Positions 18,183 to 27,874 of a DNA stretch of 64,000 nucleotides are shown here, in pieces. The stretch is taken from the NCBI GenBank assembly GCA_963720705.1, contig CAVRGJ010000007.1, positions 1-64,000 of the forward strand, read 5' to 3'. The stretch is from DASWJZ01 sp963720705 (GTDB lineage Bacteria; Pseudomonadota; Alphaproteobacteria; Rhizobiales; Afifellaceae). Both the position numbers and the translations under genes were made by a program. Below the pieces are notes generated by a model, which was not told where the DNA came from, searched no databases, and worked only from the letters and a program-made list of their open reading frames with translations. Every line of letters begins with the position of its first letter. Within the stretch, counting starts at the first letter, position 1.

Positions 18183-20894
18183 CTACTTCGCCGGCTCGAG
18201 CGCGCGCTCCTCTCCCCGTTCCGCCGTGCGCGCTTCCGACTTCGCGATCCGGCCATTCTCGAACGTCAGAACCCGGTCGAACCATTGTCCGGCCGCCGGG
18301 TGGCTCAGCACCCAGAACACAGCGAAATGCGGCCCGTCCTCGGCGCGCGAATAGTCGAGCACGCGCGTGACCGTGGCGTCCTGTGCGTTCCCGTCGAGCG
18401 CGGCGAGAGCGCGATTGACGATAAGCAGGTCGGGGCGCTTCAGGATGGCGCGTCCAAGCGCGAGCTTCTGCTGCTGGGCAAGCGACAGCCGCTTGGCGCC
18501 GCTGCCGATGTCGAAGCTTAAACCGAGCTCGATGACCGCGCTCGTCAGATCGAGCGCGTCCATGGTCTCGCGCAACAGCGCATTCACGCGGTCGGGAGCC
18601 TCGGCATAGGTGTCGACGACGCGCCCGAAGAGGACGTTGTCCTGAACGGTGGCGGCGGCATTGACCACCGCCGTTTGATAGAAATCGATCGCGCCCTTGA
18701 GGTCGGCCGGCAGGTTTTCGCGGAAGATCCTGCGGGCATGCACGATCTCCGCCTGCAGCGCCTCGTCGAGAAGACCGTGGCGATGCCGCGGCTCGATGTA
18801 GCCGAAGGCGAGACGCAGGAGCGCCTGCCGGTCCGCCGGATCGAGCGTCGCCTCGGGCGCAGCGCCGACGCGCCGCACGATGGCGCGATAGGTGTCGATC
18901 TCCTCCGGCGCCATCAGGTCCATGCGCTCAAGCAGCGGGTTGTTTGGCGCAAGATCGCCGAAGAGGTCGATCAGCGTCTCGGCAACTCTTGCTCCCATGG
19001 CCAGGAGCTTTGCCTCAAGGCCCGTCTCGGTGATGACGGAGACGAGATAGGGGTGGTCCTCCAGCCGGCCGGCGAGCGCCTCGGCGTCAGCGACGCCGAA
19101 GACGAGGTTCTCCTTTACCGAAGCGTTCACGACGTAGCGATCCGGGTCGAACATCTCGACGTAGTGCTCGGCCTGCGACTTGGCGAGACGTTCGCGAAAA
19201 TCGTCGCGCGCCTCAAGGATGCGGCTCGACAGGCTCTCGATCTGGCCTTCGGGCATCCGACTTCTGAGGCCGAGCCGGTAGACGTCGCCTTCGAGGTCGA
19301 CGACCGTCAGCACCTCGCGCAGGCGTATGAGAAGGTCCTCCGTGCCGCTGGCGCCGGCAGCTTCGTAGTCGACCCAGTCGTCGGCAACGTCGGTTTCCGG
19401 ATTGCCGGCCGCAAGCGCTTCCAAGCGCCGCAGCCGCTCTTCACGCGGGTTCTTCTCCACAAGCCGGAGCGGCGCGTGGCGTAAGCCGTAGATCAGGCTG
19501 TCGAGCAGCGTTGCCTGGGGAAAGTAGGTGCTGCCGTCGGCGTAGCCGATGCGCCGGCCGATGACAGAATCCGGCAGCGTCTCGATCGGGGTCCCATCAA
19601 CGAGGACGCGCCCCGACGCCGGCTCGACGAGGCGCGCAAGAGCCTCCGCCAGATACTCGCCGCCGGCGCCGACGGCACCTTCGGCCGCGACCGCCTCGCC
19701 GCACTTCAGGCTGAACGTGGTGGAGTCGAGCAGCGTCGCACCGGACTCGTCGCGGATGACGAGGCCGGAGGTGGAGACCTCGCTCTTGACGTGTGTCGGC
19801 GTCGTCGGCTCCAGCTTCTGCAGCGCCGGGTCGAGCACGTTGGTCATCGTGAAGCTCTCGACGACCTGCGTGTATTTGACCTGCACGTCGAGGCGCTGCT
19901 GATCCCAATCGATCAGGTCTTTCAGCGGCGACGGCAGGTCCTTGTAGGCGGCGATGACGGCGACGAGCTGCCCGATGTCGAGCCGCCCGGTGATCGCGAG
20001 ATATCCGCCGACCAGGTAGAAGATGAAGGGCGTTACCTGCGCGAGCAGGTTGTTGATGAATTTGACCAGGAACTTCCACTGATAGATGTCGAAGCGAATG
20101 AAGAAGATGCGTCCGAGGCGGCCGACGATCTCGGCGCGTTCCCAATTCGACGTGTCGTTGACGCGGATGCCGATGATGCCTTCGACGATCTCGCCGACGC
20201 GACCGGCGAGCTGCCGCGCCGTCAACTGGCGCGCGCGGCCGAGCACGAGCAGCCGGCGGCGCAGCCGCGGGATGAGCACCACCTGCACGGCCACGATGGC
20301 GCCGGCGACAAGCCCGAGCGTGACGCTCTGCATCAGGATGAAGGCCATCGCGGTGACGGCTTGGCTTATCAGGTAAGCGGGCTGGACGAAGGCATCGCCG
20401 ATGAAACCGCCGAGCGGCTCCACTTCGTCCTTCACCATTGTCGCGATTTCCGACGCTCGCAGGCGCCGAAACCGCGGCAGCGGAAAACGCAGCAGCATGT
20501 CGATCAATTGAAAGCGCATGCGGCGAAGCATGCGTTCGCCGAGCCGTCCCTTGAACGTCGAGATGTAGAGCTTGAAGTAGCCGTTGACCAAGACGAAGAA
20601 CAGGAAGAGCAAGGTGAGATAGATGAGGGTGGCGACGCGTCCGAACTCGAGCCCGCCGAAGAGCACGATTTCTTGTCCGCCGAGGAAGCTCGGCAGACTG
20701 AACGCGATCCGCATCACCGTTTCGGTGGAGGTGGGGTTCGGGAAGTGCTGTCCCTGGATCGGGCCGTTGACGATCGATTTCGGGAGGTCGAGCGACAGGA
20801 AATAGAACGGCAGCGAAGCCACTACGACAAGGAGCAGCCACACCTGATCGCGCTTGGAATATCTCCAAGTGTAACGGAAGATATTGAGCTCCAT
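18183..20894 (-). CDS. ABC transporter-like protein with degenerate, expanded nucleotide-binding domain
   Basis: A 903-residue protein. Residues 1-330 are an ABC exporter-type membrane domain with about six helices. The nucleotide-binding domain is abnormal: Walker A (about 405-415) reads GAVGAGGEY with Gly for the essential Lys, the signature at about 803 is LSLAQ, and Walker B reads LLIVNRALAALD with Asn and Arg for Asp and Glu. About 400 residues separate Walker A from the signature, where some 100 are usual. In this stretch a segment like NASVKENLVFG occurs three times (about 457, 589, 744). ATP hydrolysis is unlikely. It is first in the operon with the CNB, MBL and cyclase genes. Confidence 0.8.
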   Translation of the reverse strand: MELNIFRYTWRYSKRDQVWLLLVVVASLPFYFLSLDLPKSIVNGPIQGQHFPNPTSTETVMRIAFSLPSFLGGQEIVLFGGLEFGRVATLIYLTLLFLFFVLVNGYFKLYISTFKGRLGERMLRRMRFQLIDMLLRFPLPRFRRLRASEIATMVKDEVEPLGGFIGDAFVQPAYLISQAVTAMAFILMQSVTLGLVAGAIVAVQVVLIPRLRRRLLVLGRARQLTARQLAGRVGEIVEGIIGIRVNDTSNWERAEIVGRLGRIFFIRFDIYQWKFLVKFINNLLAQVTPFIFYLVGGYLAITGRLDIGQLVAVIAAYKDLPSPLKDLIDWDQQRLDVQVKYTQVVESFTMTNVLDPALQKLEPTTPTHVKSEVSTSGLVIRDESGATLLDSTTFSLKCGEAVAAEGAVGAGGEYLAEALARLVEPASGRVLVDGTPIETLPDSVIGRRIGYADGSTYFPQATLLDSLIYGLRHAPLRLVEKNPREERLRRLEALAAGNPETDVADDWVDYEAAGASGTEDLLIRLREVLTVVDLEGDVYRLGLRSRMPEGQIESLSSRILEARDDFRERLAKSQAEHYVEMFDPDRYVVNASVKENLVFGVADAEALAGRLEDHPYLVSVITETGLEAKLLAMGARVAETLIDLFGDLAPNNPLLERMDLMAPEEIDTYRAIVRRVGAAPEATLDPADRQALLRLAFGYIEPRHRHGLLDEALQAEIVHARRIFRENLPADLKGAIDFYQTAVVNAAATVQDNVLFGRVVDTYAEAPDRVNALLRETMDALDLTSAVIELGLSFDIGSGAKRLSLAQQQKLALGRAILKRPDLLIVNRALAALDGNAQDATVTRVLDYSRAEDGPHFAVFWVLSHPAAGQWFDRVLTFENGRIAKSEARTAERGEERALEPAK

Positions 20895-20969
20895 GGCGCT
20901 GGAAGCGTGCTCCTCGTGCCGGGTCGCGTCGCCCGATGCTCGGCCGCCGAAGGGCGGGCCCCCGCGAAA

Positions 20970-20998
20970 CTTATAAACGCGGCCTGCTTCGCTGTCTA
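20970..20998 (-). promoter_or_regulatory. sigma-70-type promoter of the ABC/CNB/MBL/cyclase operon
   Basis: On the minus strand, TAGACA (20993-20998, five of six to the -35 consensus) is followed by a 17-base spacer and TATAAG (20970-20975, five of six to the -10). Transcription would start near 20963, leaving an untranslated leader of about 69 bases before the ABC gene at 20894. Confidence 0.6.
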
Positions 20999-21025
20999 AC
21001 CGGGCGGCCGGGAAGGAAAATGCCC

Positions 21026-22949
21026 CTAGGTGCGCGCCGGGACGGCGATGACCGGCTTCGCCGACTGCTTCGGCTGCGCCGCGGCGCGCACGAAATGCCC
21101 CTCCGCAACCTCCAGCATCGGCGGATCGCCGTCCGGACCGCAGCGGAAAGGCTCCGGCCAGGCGTCAGGGTTCGACTGGCGGTGCTCGCCTATTGCATCG
21201 AAATCGAGCGGACGGTGGGGATCGGGGTAGGGCACCGCAGACATCAGCGCGCGCGTATAGGGATGCACGGGATTGCGGAAGAGCTCGGCGCGCGGCGCCA
21301 GTTCCACGAGCCGCCCCGCGCACATCACCGCGATGCGGTCGGCGATGTAGTTGATGACCGCGAGGTTGTGCGAGATGAAGAGATATGTGAGCCCGATTTC
21401 CCTCTGCAAGTCCTTAAGGAGATTTAGGATTTGCGCCTGGATCGACACGTCGAGCGCGGATACCGGCTCGTCGCAGATGACAAGCTCCGGCTGCAGGGCC
21501 AGGGCGCGGGCGATGCCAATTCGCTGCCGCTGCCCGCCTGAGAAGCTGTGTGGGTAGCGGTTCAGGTGGCGGGCACCGAGCCCGACCATCTCGAGCAGCC
21601 TGACGGCGGCGGCGCGTCGCGTCACGTCGCTGCCGATCCTCTGGATGACGAACGGCTCGGCCAGGACGCTGCCGATCGTCATGCGCGGATTGAGCGAGGA
21701 ATAGGGGTCCTGAAAGATGTACCTGAATCTTACGCCGGATCGGCTCCATCTGCCTGAGATCGAGCTTCAGGAGGTCGATCGGCCGTCCGCGGTCGTTGAA
21801 CACGATCTCGCCCGTGTCCATCGACACCGCCCGCATGATCGCCTTCGATACGGTCGTCTTGCCGGAGCCGGATTCGCCGACGAGGCCGAGGCACTCGCCG
21901 CGCTCGACGGTGAAGCTCACGTCGTTCAGAGCCTTGACCATCGGCTCTTGTCCGCGCGACAGCCACTTCAGGTGCTTGCGCATGCCGAAGCTCTTCGAAA
22001 GGTGGCGGACCTCGAGCAGCGTGCCGTCGCTACGGTCGATGAGCGGGGAGCCGGCGAGCCGCTCCATCGACGTCGCGATCTCGCGGATCGGCTTCAGCCG
22101 CTCGCCAGGCTTCATGTCGAAATGCGGAACGGCCTTGAGCAGCGCCTGTAGATAGGGATGCGTCGGATGCGTGAAGATGTCGTTCAGCGTGCCGGCTTCG
22201 ACCACCTTGCCGTGGTGGGCGACGACGACCTCCTCCGCCATGTTGGCGACGACGCCGAGGTCGTGCGTGATGAGGAGCACCGCCATGCCGAGCTCGCTCT
22301 GCACGTCGCGGATGAGCTTGAGGATCTGCGCCTGCACCGTCACGTCGAGCGCCGTCGTCGGCTCGTCGGCGATCAACAGCGCGGGCCGGCAGATCAGCGC
22401 CATCGCGATCATCGCCCGCTGGCGAAGTCCGCCCGAAAGCTCGAAGGGATAGGTCTCGATCGTTTCGGTCGGGCGCGGGAAGTCGACGAGCCGCAGCATC
22501 TCGATGGTGCGCTCGCGCTTCTCTTCGGGCGTCACCTTGCGGTGCACCGCGAGCGCCTCGCCGATCTGGTCGCCGATGGTGTGGAGCGGCGAGAACGACG
22601 TCATCGGCTCCTGAAAGATCATGCCGATGCGGTCGCCGCGGACCGCCACGAAATCCTTGGAGCGAGGCGAGAGCTTGGCGAGGTCGCGCGTCCCCGTCAC
22701 CGAATCGTTGAAGATGATCTCACCGCCGGTGATGTGGGCGGTACGCGGCAGGATGCCCATGATCGCCTGCGCGGTGACGGATTTGCCGGAGCCGGATTCG
22801 CCGACCAGCGCCACCGTGCTCCCGGGGCGGACGCGCATCGAAAGCGAATTGACCGCCTGCACACGCCCGGCAAGCGTACGGAATTGCACCGAGAGGTCTC
22901 GGATCGTCAGCAGTTCGCCCGCGTCTTGCGTCCGTTCAAGCACGTTCAT
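21026..22949 (-). pseudogene. fused dipeptide ABC ATPase (DppD-DppF/YejF type), frameshifted
   Basis: Two ATPase domains in one gene. The first has GESGSGKS, LSGGLRQR and LLIADEPTTALD. The second has GESGSGKT, then after a frame change FSGGQRQR and LVICDEPVSALD. The frame breaks near 21720, between RRKIQ and YIFQDPYSSLNP. Removing one C from the CC at 21722-21723 restores a continuous protein of about 640 residues. Fused ATPases of this kind serve YejABEF-like importers, so this is the likely partner of the permeases at 12443-14595. The shift may be a true mutation or a sequencing error. The start is ATG at 22949. Confidence 0.8.
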
Positions 22950-23015
22950 GTTCCTATGGGGCCACGGAATCGTTAACCTGGCAATGACTGCAAAGTGACG
23001 TTTGTCGCGGCTGTG

Positions 23016-24167
23016 TCATTTGCCGGCTCCACGAAGGGCTGCGAGTTCGCCGACGATGCGCGCCGTCTTGACCGCGCCGGCGACGTCGACGCTGAGGGCG
23101 GCGGTGGGCTTTTCGATCGCGGTTCTGACCGCCTGGACCACACGCGCGGGCGAGAGCTCGGCGGCGGGAAGCAGCGTGACGAGCCCCTTGCGGGCAAGGA
23201 TTTCGGCGCGCAGGCGCTGTTCCGTTTCGCCTTTCGCCTCGTAGGGCACAACGATAGCGCGGGCGCCGGCGCTCAATATGTCCATGGTGGTGTTATAGCC
23301 GGCCTGCGAGATCGAAAGGGTCGACGCGCGCAGGCGATCGGCGAAGTCGTCGCGGAAGCGCTCGACGATCGTGCGCTCGCTGGCGTGCTTGGCGAGCGTC
23401 TTGAAGTCATCGTCCCCGAGATTTGGACCGGTCAGGAAGCGCCAGACGTGCCCGGCGAGCGCCGTCAGCGGCCGTGCCGCCATAGCCGCGGCAAGAAGCG
23501 GCGCGCCGACCGCGCCGCCGCCGGCGGAGACAATGACCTCACCGGCGCCCTTCGCTGCCGTCTCGCTCGACGTGGAGGCGACATAACCGGTGTAGCGGAT
23601 AAGATCGCCAAGGCGCGTCGCCTCGGGGAAGGTCGCCTCGAAGCGGATGAGCGCTGGATCGCCGTGGACGAGAACGGCGGAGAAGTACCGACGAAGCGTT
23701 GCAACCGTCTCAGCATCGCGGCTCGGCAGCTTGCCGGCGACGAGAATGTCCCTGACCGAGCAGGCGACACGCGGCGGCCGTTTCTCGGCGTGGATCGCGT
23801 CAAGCAGCGGCAGCAGCTCGAAGCGGAACTGCCGGCGCCCGAACGGAAAAAGCTCGATCAAGACCACGTCCGGATCCGTCTTGCGCAAGAGCGCGATGAG
23901 CGCATCACGCCGCGCCGCCATCCACGCCTCGTCGATCGGCTTTCCCTTCGCATCAAGGAGCGCGGAGAAATTCTCGCCGGCGATCGTCGCGGCCGGGAGC
24001 GCAGCGACTGTTGCCCCCTTGAACGGCACTTCGCGCACCGTGCGCCCGCCGAATGCGACCGTCACGTCGAGACCGGCATCGCTCATCGCGCGCGCCAGGA
24101 TTTCGGCGCGCTTCAAGTGGCCGATTCCGAGAAGATGCTGGACGTAGAAGAGTACCCGCTTCTTCAT
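23016..24167 (-). CDS. MurG-like glycosyltransferase
   Basis: A 383-residue GT-B protein with the N-terminal pattern VQHLLGIGHLKRAEILARAM and a C-terminal glycosyltransferase-28 domain with ISQAGYNTTMDILSAGARAIVVP, the UDP-sugar-binding face of MurG relatives. It overlaps the phosphatase gene by four bases and is last in a five-gene reverse-strand unit (27659 down to 23016). The gene at 26430-27659 is a paralogue, so two steps of the same glycan pathway are likely. The acceptor is unknown. Confidence 0.8.
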   Translation of the reverse strand: MKKRVLFYVQHLLGIGHLKRAEILARAMSDAGLDVTVAFGGRTVREVPFKGATVAALPAATIAGENFSALLDAKGKPIDEAWMAARRDALIALLRKTDPDVVLIELFPFGRRQFRFELLPLLDAIHAEKRPPRVACSVRDILVAGKLPSRDAETVATLRRYFSAVLVHGDPALIRFEATFPEATRLGDLIRYTGYVASTSSETAAKGAGEVIVSAGGGAVGAPLLAAAMAARPLTALAGHVWRFLTGPNLGDDDFKTLAKHASERTIVERFRDDFADRLRASTLSISQAGYNTTMDILSAGARAIVVPYEAKGETEQRLRAEILARKGLVTLLPAAELSPARVVQAVRTAIEKPTAALSVDVAGAVKTARIVGELAALRGAGK

Positions 24168-24745
24168 GGCCCCCGCTCAAGCGGAATGTTCAGCTTCTCG
24201 ACTTCCAGCCTGCCGTCCGCTGCGACGCGGAAGGCATGGGCCGAGCCGTCTCGCAGCTTGTCTTTTCCCTTTTCGGTCATGCCCCAGCCGGTCGCAAGCG
24301 CGTAGAGGGCACGCAGCACCCCCTTGTGGGTTACGAAGATCGTCGGAGCGGAGAGGCTCTTCAGAAGCGGCAAAAGCCGCACCTGCACGTCGCGCGGGCT
24401 CTCGCCGCCGGGCGGCCGGAAGTCGAGGCCGCGCGCCTCGTTCTCTGTCATCGCGTCGCCGAGTTCCGTGCGAAGCTCCGAAAGGCTGCGGCCCTCCCAT
24501 TCGCCCCAGGCCATCTCGACAAGGCGCGGCTCCGGCTTCGGCTCGAGGCCGAGCAGCCTTGCTGTCTCCATCGAGCGTATGAGCGGGCTAGCAAGGCAGA
24601 TCGCGCCGCCCCATCCTGGCGGCAGCGTCGCCATGTTCATCGCCGCACGGCCAGCAGGATCGAGGGGTCGGTCGGTTCGCCCCTGGATCAACCCTGCGGC
24701 GTTCCAGTCGGTCGTAGCGTGGCGGATGACGAGAAGCGGGGTCAT
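24164..24745 (-). CDS. histidine phosphatase family protein
   Basis: A 193-residue member of the phosphoglycerate mutase-like superfamily. The catalytic motif is VIRHATTDWN near the start (RHAT variant of RHGE/RHGQ), with a later WGEWEGRS and a C-terminal VTHKGV holding the second His. It probably dephosphorylates a sugar or other small metabolite. It overlaps both neighbours by four bases (24164-24167 and 24742-24745), so it belongs to the glycan operon. Confidence 0.8.
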   Translation of the reverse strand: MTPLLVIRHATTDWNAAGLIQGRTDRPLDPAGRAAMNMATLPPGWGGAICLASPLIRSMETARLLGLEPKPEPRLVEMAWGEWEGRSLSELRTELGDAMTENEARGLDFRPPGGESPRDVQVRLLPLLKSLSAPTIFVTHKGVLRALYALATGWGMTEKGKDKLRDGSAHAFRVAADGRLEVEKLNIPLERGP

Positions 24746-25869
24746 GACGCAATGAGCCGGCGGAGGTGCCGGTCGAGCGTTGCGGCGGCCGCGGCGACGT
24801 CGTGGCCGCGGACGCTTCGCTCCAGCGCCGCGCGCCGCATCGCCTTGCGCCGTGCGGGATCGTCAAGGAGCACGCCGACCGCGTCGGCGAACGCGCTCAC
24901 GTTGCCTTCGGGCACGAGCAGTCCTGTCTCGCTATCCGCGACGATCGTCGGCACACCGCCACTCCGGCCGGCGATGACGGGGAGGCCCGCGGCCTGCGCT
25001 TCGAGCAGCGCCATCCCCCAGGCTTCCTTGATCGCCGGCCAGACATAGAGGTCGGCGGCGCGATAGAGCTGTTTGAGCTCGTCCGGTTCGAGCACGCCGA
25101 CGAAGCGCACGCGCTCGCCGAGCGGCGCGAAGGCTTGCCGCACTTCCGCCTCGGCCGGCCCCGCGCCGGCGATGACAAGACGCCATCGCCGCTTCCCGAG
25201 GCGCGCCAGCGCTTCGGCAAGAATGCGATAGGAGAAGAGCTTTTGGTCCGCGCGCATCATGGCAACGGCGAGAAGCCAAGGGTCGCGCTCATCGAGGTTG
25301 AGCGTCTCTCCGATCGTTGCGCGGGCCGCGGCGCGGTCCAGTGTGCGAAACGGCGCCGTATCCAGGAACGGCAGGAGCGGCACAAGGCGTCGGGGAGCCG
25401 CGAGCAGCGGGCGCACGCATTCGGCGTCGACAGGGTTCGGTTGAAGGATCAGGTCGGCATGGCGGATCGCGGCTGCGCTCGCCTTGTGGCCGAGGTCCCA
25501 GGGTCCGCCCGCCCGCTTCGGCGCGTAGGAGGCTTCCGCGATCACATAGGGAATGCCGAGTCGCGCCGTGATCGTCGGGCCGAGCCAGTCTGGTGCCTTA
25601 TGGTAGAGATGGTAGGTGAACCAGAGGTCGGGCTGCGGCGCGCCGTTCGCAATCTTGCGCAAGAAGCGCTGAGCCAGCTTGCCGCCGAGAGCTTTGAGCC
25701 GCTCTTGTCGCGCGGCGTCGCCGGCATCGCGGCTTCTGAAGCGTGAGGCAAGCGTCACCTCATGGCCGGCGAGCGTGAGTGCCGTGATCAGGGCGCGCGC
25801 CATCGCGCGGTCGCCCGACGCGACCGGGTGGTCGGGCGGCTTCAAGGGAGCGTAGAACGCGATCCGCAT
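24742..25869 (-). CDS. glycosyltransferase family 4
   Basis: A 375-residue GT-B glycosyltransferase. The N-terminus reads IAFYAPLKPPDHPVASGDR, typical of a clade common in Hyphomicrobiales. The C-terminal domain has EAWGMALLEAQAAGLPVIAG with the two donor-binding Glu, and GGVPTIV. It lies between the phosphatase and methyltransferase genes, and all of them point to one surface glycan pathway. Confidence 0.85.
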   Translation of the reverse strand: MRIAFYAPLKPPDHPVASGDRAMARALITALTLAGHEVTLASRFRSRDAGDAARQERLKALGGKLAQRFLRKIANGAPQPDLWFTYHLYHKAPDWLGPTITARLGIPYVIAEASYAPKRAGGPWDLGHKASAAAIRHADLILQPNPVDAECVRPLLAAPRRLVPLLPFLDTAPFRTLDRAAARATIGETLNLDERDPWLLAVAMMRADQKLFSYRILAEALARLGKRRWRLVIAGAGPAEAEVRQAFAPLGERVRFVGVLEPDELKQLYRAADLYVWPAIKEAWGMALLEAQAAGLPVIAGRSGGVPTIVADSETGLLVPEGNVSAFADAVGVLLDDPARRKAMRRAALERSVRGHDVAAAAATLDRHLRRLIAS

Positions 25870-25894
25870 CGGCTCTCAGGCGCGCGCCGCCGCC

Positions 25895-26380
25895 TCACTC
25901 GGCGGCAAGCAGCACGTGTCCGGATTTCGGACAGCCGGGCGGTCGCGGCAGATCGCGAAAGGCGCCTTCGAGCGGCCGGTCGGCGAGCACGATCGTGCCC
26001 GGCTCGCACCATTTGGCGACGAGCGGCGACAGCCAGGCGCGCGTGATCAGGTCTTGCGTTGGATCGCCAGAGCCGAGATCGATGTGAATGAGGGCAGGCT
26101 TCTCGGGAATTCGCGGTCCGCAGAATTCCAGCGTCTCGCGGATTTCTCCAAGGATCAGGTGATCGCCGTCCGGAATGCATTTCGGATGCGCGGCGATCGC
26201 CCGGTCGAAGGCGAAGATTGCGCGCTCGGGGAAGAGCTGGCGGAGATGGTCGAAGGTTCGCCCGCTGCCGAGCCCGAGCTCGAACACGCAGCCCGACCGC
26301 CCGGCGATCAGCCGCGCCGCTTCCTCCATCAGCGCGCGCTGCGCGGTCAGCCGGCTGATCATGAAGTCGAGACGGCTCAC
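25895..26380 (-). CDS. class I SAM-dependent methyltransferase
   Basis: A 161-residue methyltransferase from GTG 26380. The SAM loop is FELGLGSGRTFDHL and the acidic position is AFDRA. The start is set at the GTG because the sequence then opens VSRLDFMISRLTAQRA, the usual opening of this family; the longer frame to 26491 would overlap the upstream gene by about 60 bases with unrelated sequence. It lies between two glycosyltransferase genes. Confidence 0.7.
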   Translation of the reverse strand: MSRLDFMISRLTAQRALMEEAARLIAGRSGCVFELGLGSGRTFDHLRQLFPERAIFAFDRAIAAHPKCIPDGDHLILGEIRETLEFCGPRIPEKPALIHIDLGSGDPTQDLITRAWLSPLVAKWCEPGTIVLADRPLEGAFRDLPRPPGCPKSGHVLLAAE

Positions 26381-26429
26381 GGCGTCACTGGTCTTAGCGT
26401 GCGCACTCGGCTGCGGCTGACGAGGGCCG

Positions 26430-27659
26430 TCACCCGCTTCCGCCGACGACGGAAAGCCGTGGCGAGCGCATACCGCCCGGGACGTTGTCACCGAGATATT
26501 GGTCGACGAGGCTGTTGATGACGGAAAGTCCGTCGAGAAGGCCGGGGATGTGCACCTTTGACGGCCGCCGCCGGTAGGGAAGGGCGCGCATCGCCTCGAC
26601 GAGCTGCCCGGGATCGGTCGTGTCGTCGGGCAGAATCATGGAAACGAGGCCAAGCTCGGCCGCGCGCTTGGCGCGGATATACTGCTCGGCGCGCGGTGAG
26701 GTGCGCGGCAGGATCAGCGCGCGCTTGTCGAGCGACAGGATCTCGCAGAACGTGTTGTAGCCGCCCATGCCGACGACGGCGAGCGCACGCTGCATCAGTG
26801 CCTCCATGTTCGCCTCGAACGCGATCGCCTCCAGATGCTTGATGCGCGCCACGCGTTCCATGAAGCCGGTCTGCTGGTTGGTGCCCATGAACGGCCCGAG
26901 CACGATCTTCGCAGGCATGTCGAAGGTCGGGTCGAACTCGTAGGCGCGAAGCACCCAGTCGACGAGCGCGGCGCCGTCGCCGCCGCCGCCGGTGGTGACG
27001 AGGTAGAACGGCTCCTCGATCTCGTGCGGCGGCGGATAGAGGCCGGAGGGCGTCTTGCCGCGGCGGAGGTAGCCGGTGAAGCGCGTCTTCTGGGGGACCG
27101 CGTCGGAGACCACTATGCCTTCCAGCGGATCGCAGATCTCAGGAATGCCGTAGATCCAGATGTGGTCGTAGAGATCCTCAAGTGCCGGCACCGACTTCTT
27201 GCGATCCCATTCCTCGGCAAGCCGCGTCGGCTCGTCCATCACGTCGCGGAGCCCGAGCACGAGCGTCTTGCCCTTGCCCTTCAGGAATTCCAGCGTTGGG
27301 GCGACTTCTCCGCGCAGCCCGAGCGGCTCCTTGTCGACCAGGAAGATGTCGGGCTCGAAGATACGCGCCGTCTCCAGGATGATGGCGGAGCGGATCGCGA
27401 TCAGGTCTTCGATGGAAAGCCCGGGGCTGTGCGGCTGATAGCTCTCGTTTGAAAGCTTCACGACGCCGGGCACGCGGATGAACTCCACATTCGGCGAGAA
27501 CGAGAAGGCGCCGACGATCGGCGAGCCGACGATCATCATCACCGAAAGGTCGTCGCGATAGGCGACCAGCGACTGCGCGATGGTCCGGCAGCGGCGAAGA
27601 TGCCCGAGCCCGAACGAATCGTGGCTGTAGATCAGCATGCGCGGCGGACGGCTCGTCAT
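26430..27659 (-). CDS. glycosyltransferase family 28-like (MurG-type)
   Basis: A 409-residue GT-B protein with the opening MLIYSHDSFGLGHLRRCRTIA and the C-terminal VVGMGGYNTFCEILSLDKRALILP, the UDP-sugar site of MurG-like enzymes. The start is at 27659, where a GAGGAGG ribosome-binding site sits a few bases upstream; an Arg-rich 33-codon extension is rejected. It is the first gene of the glycan operon and a paralogue of the one at 23016-24167. Confidence 0.85.
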   Translation of the reverse strand: MTSRPPRMLIYSHDSFGLGHLRRCRTIAQSLVAYRDDLSVMMIVGSPIVGAFSFSPNVEFIRVPGVVKLSNESYQPHSPGLSIEDLIAIRSAIILETARIFEPDIFLVDKEPLGLRGEVAPTLEFLKGKGKTLVLGLRDVMDEPTRLAEEWDRKKSVPALEDLYDHIWIYGIPEICDPLEGIVVSDAVPQKTRFTGYLRRGKTPSGLYPPPHEIEEPFYLVTTGGGGDGAALVDWVLRAYEFDPTFDMPAKIVLGPFMGTNQQTGFMERVARIKHLEAIAFEANMEALMQRALAVVGMGGYNTFCEILSLDKRALILPRTSPRAEQYIRAKRAAELGLVSMILPDDTTDPGQLVEAMRALPYRRRPSKVHIPGLLDGLSVINSLVDQYLGDNVPGGMRSPRLSVVGGSG

Positions 27660-27874
27660 CGGGGTCCTCCTCGAAGGCTCGTGATCCGCTGGCCGCGGAG
27701 ATCGGCATTTTTTTGCCCTCGGCGCAAGCGAAGATGCGCCCGAGCCGCGATCCAGCAATGCAGCAGACGGCGCTATGGACTTGGATTCGCCGCACTTTCT
27801 CTACAAGTCCGGGTCGCGCCTTCGTGTTCCGATGTTGATGCCGGCCGCCGTCCTACGGCGTAGAATGAGAGACA

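Noticed and set aside
27690..27715. Run of seven T after a GC stretch
   Set aside because: Only a 4-bp stem can form before the T run, and it lies upstream of both divergent genes, so it is not a credible terminator.
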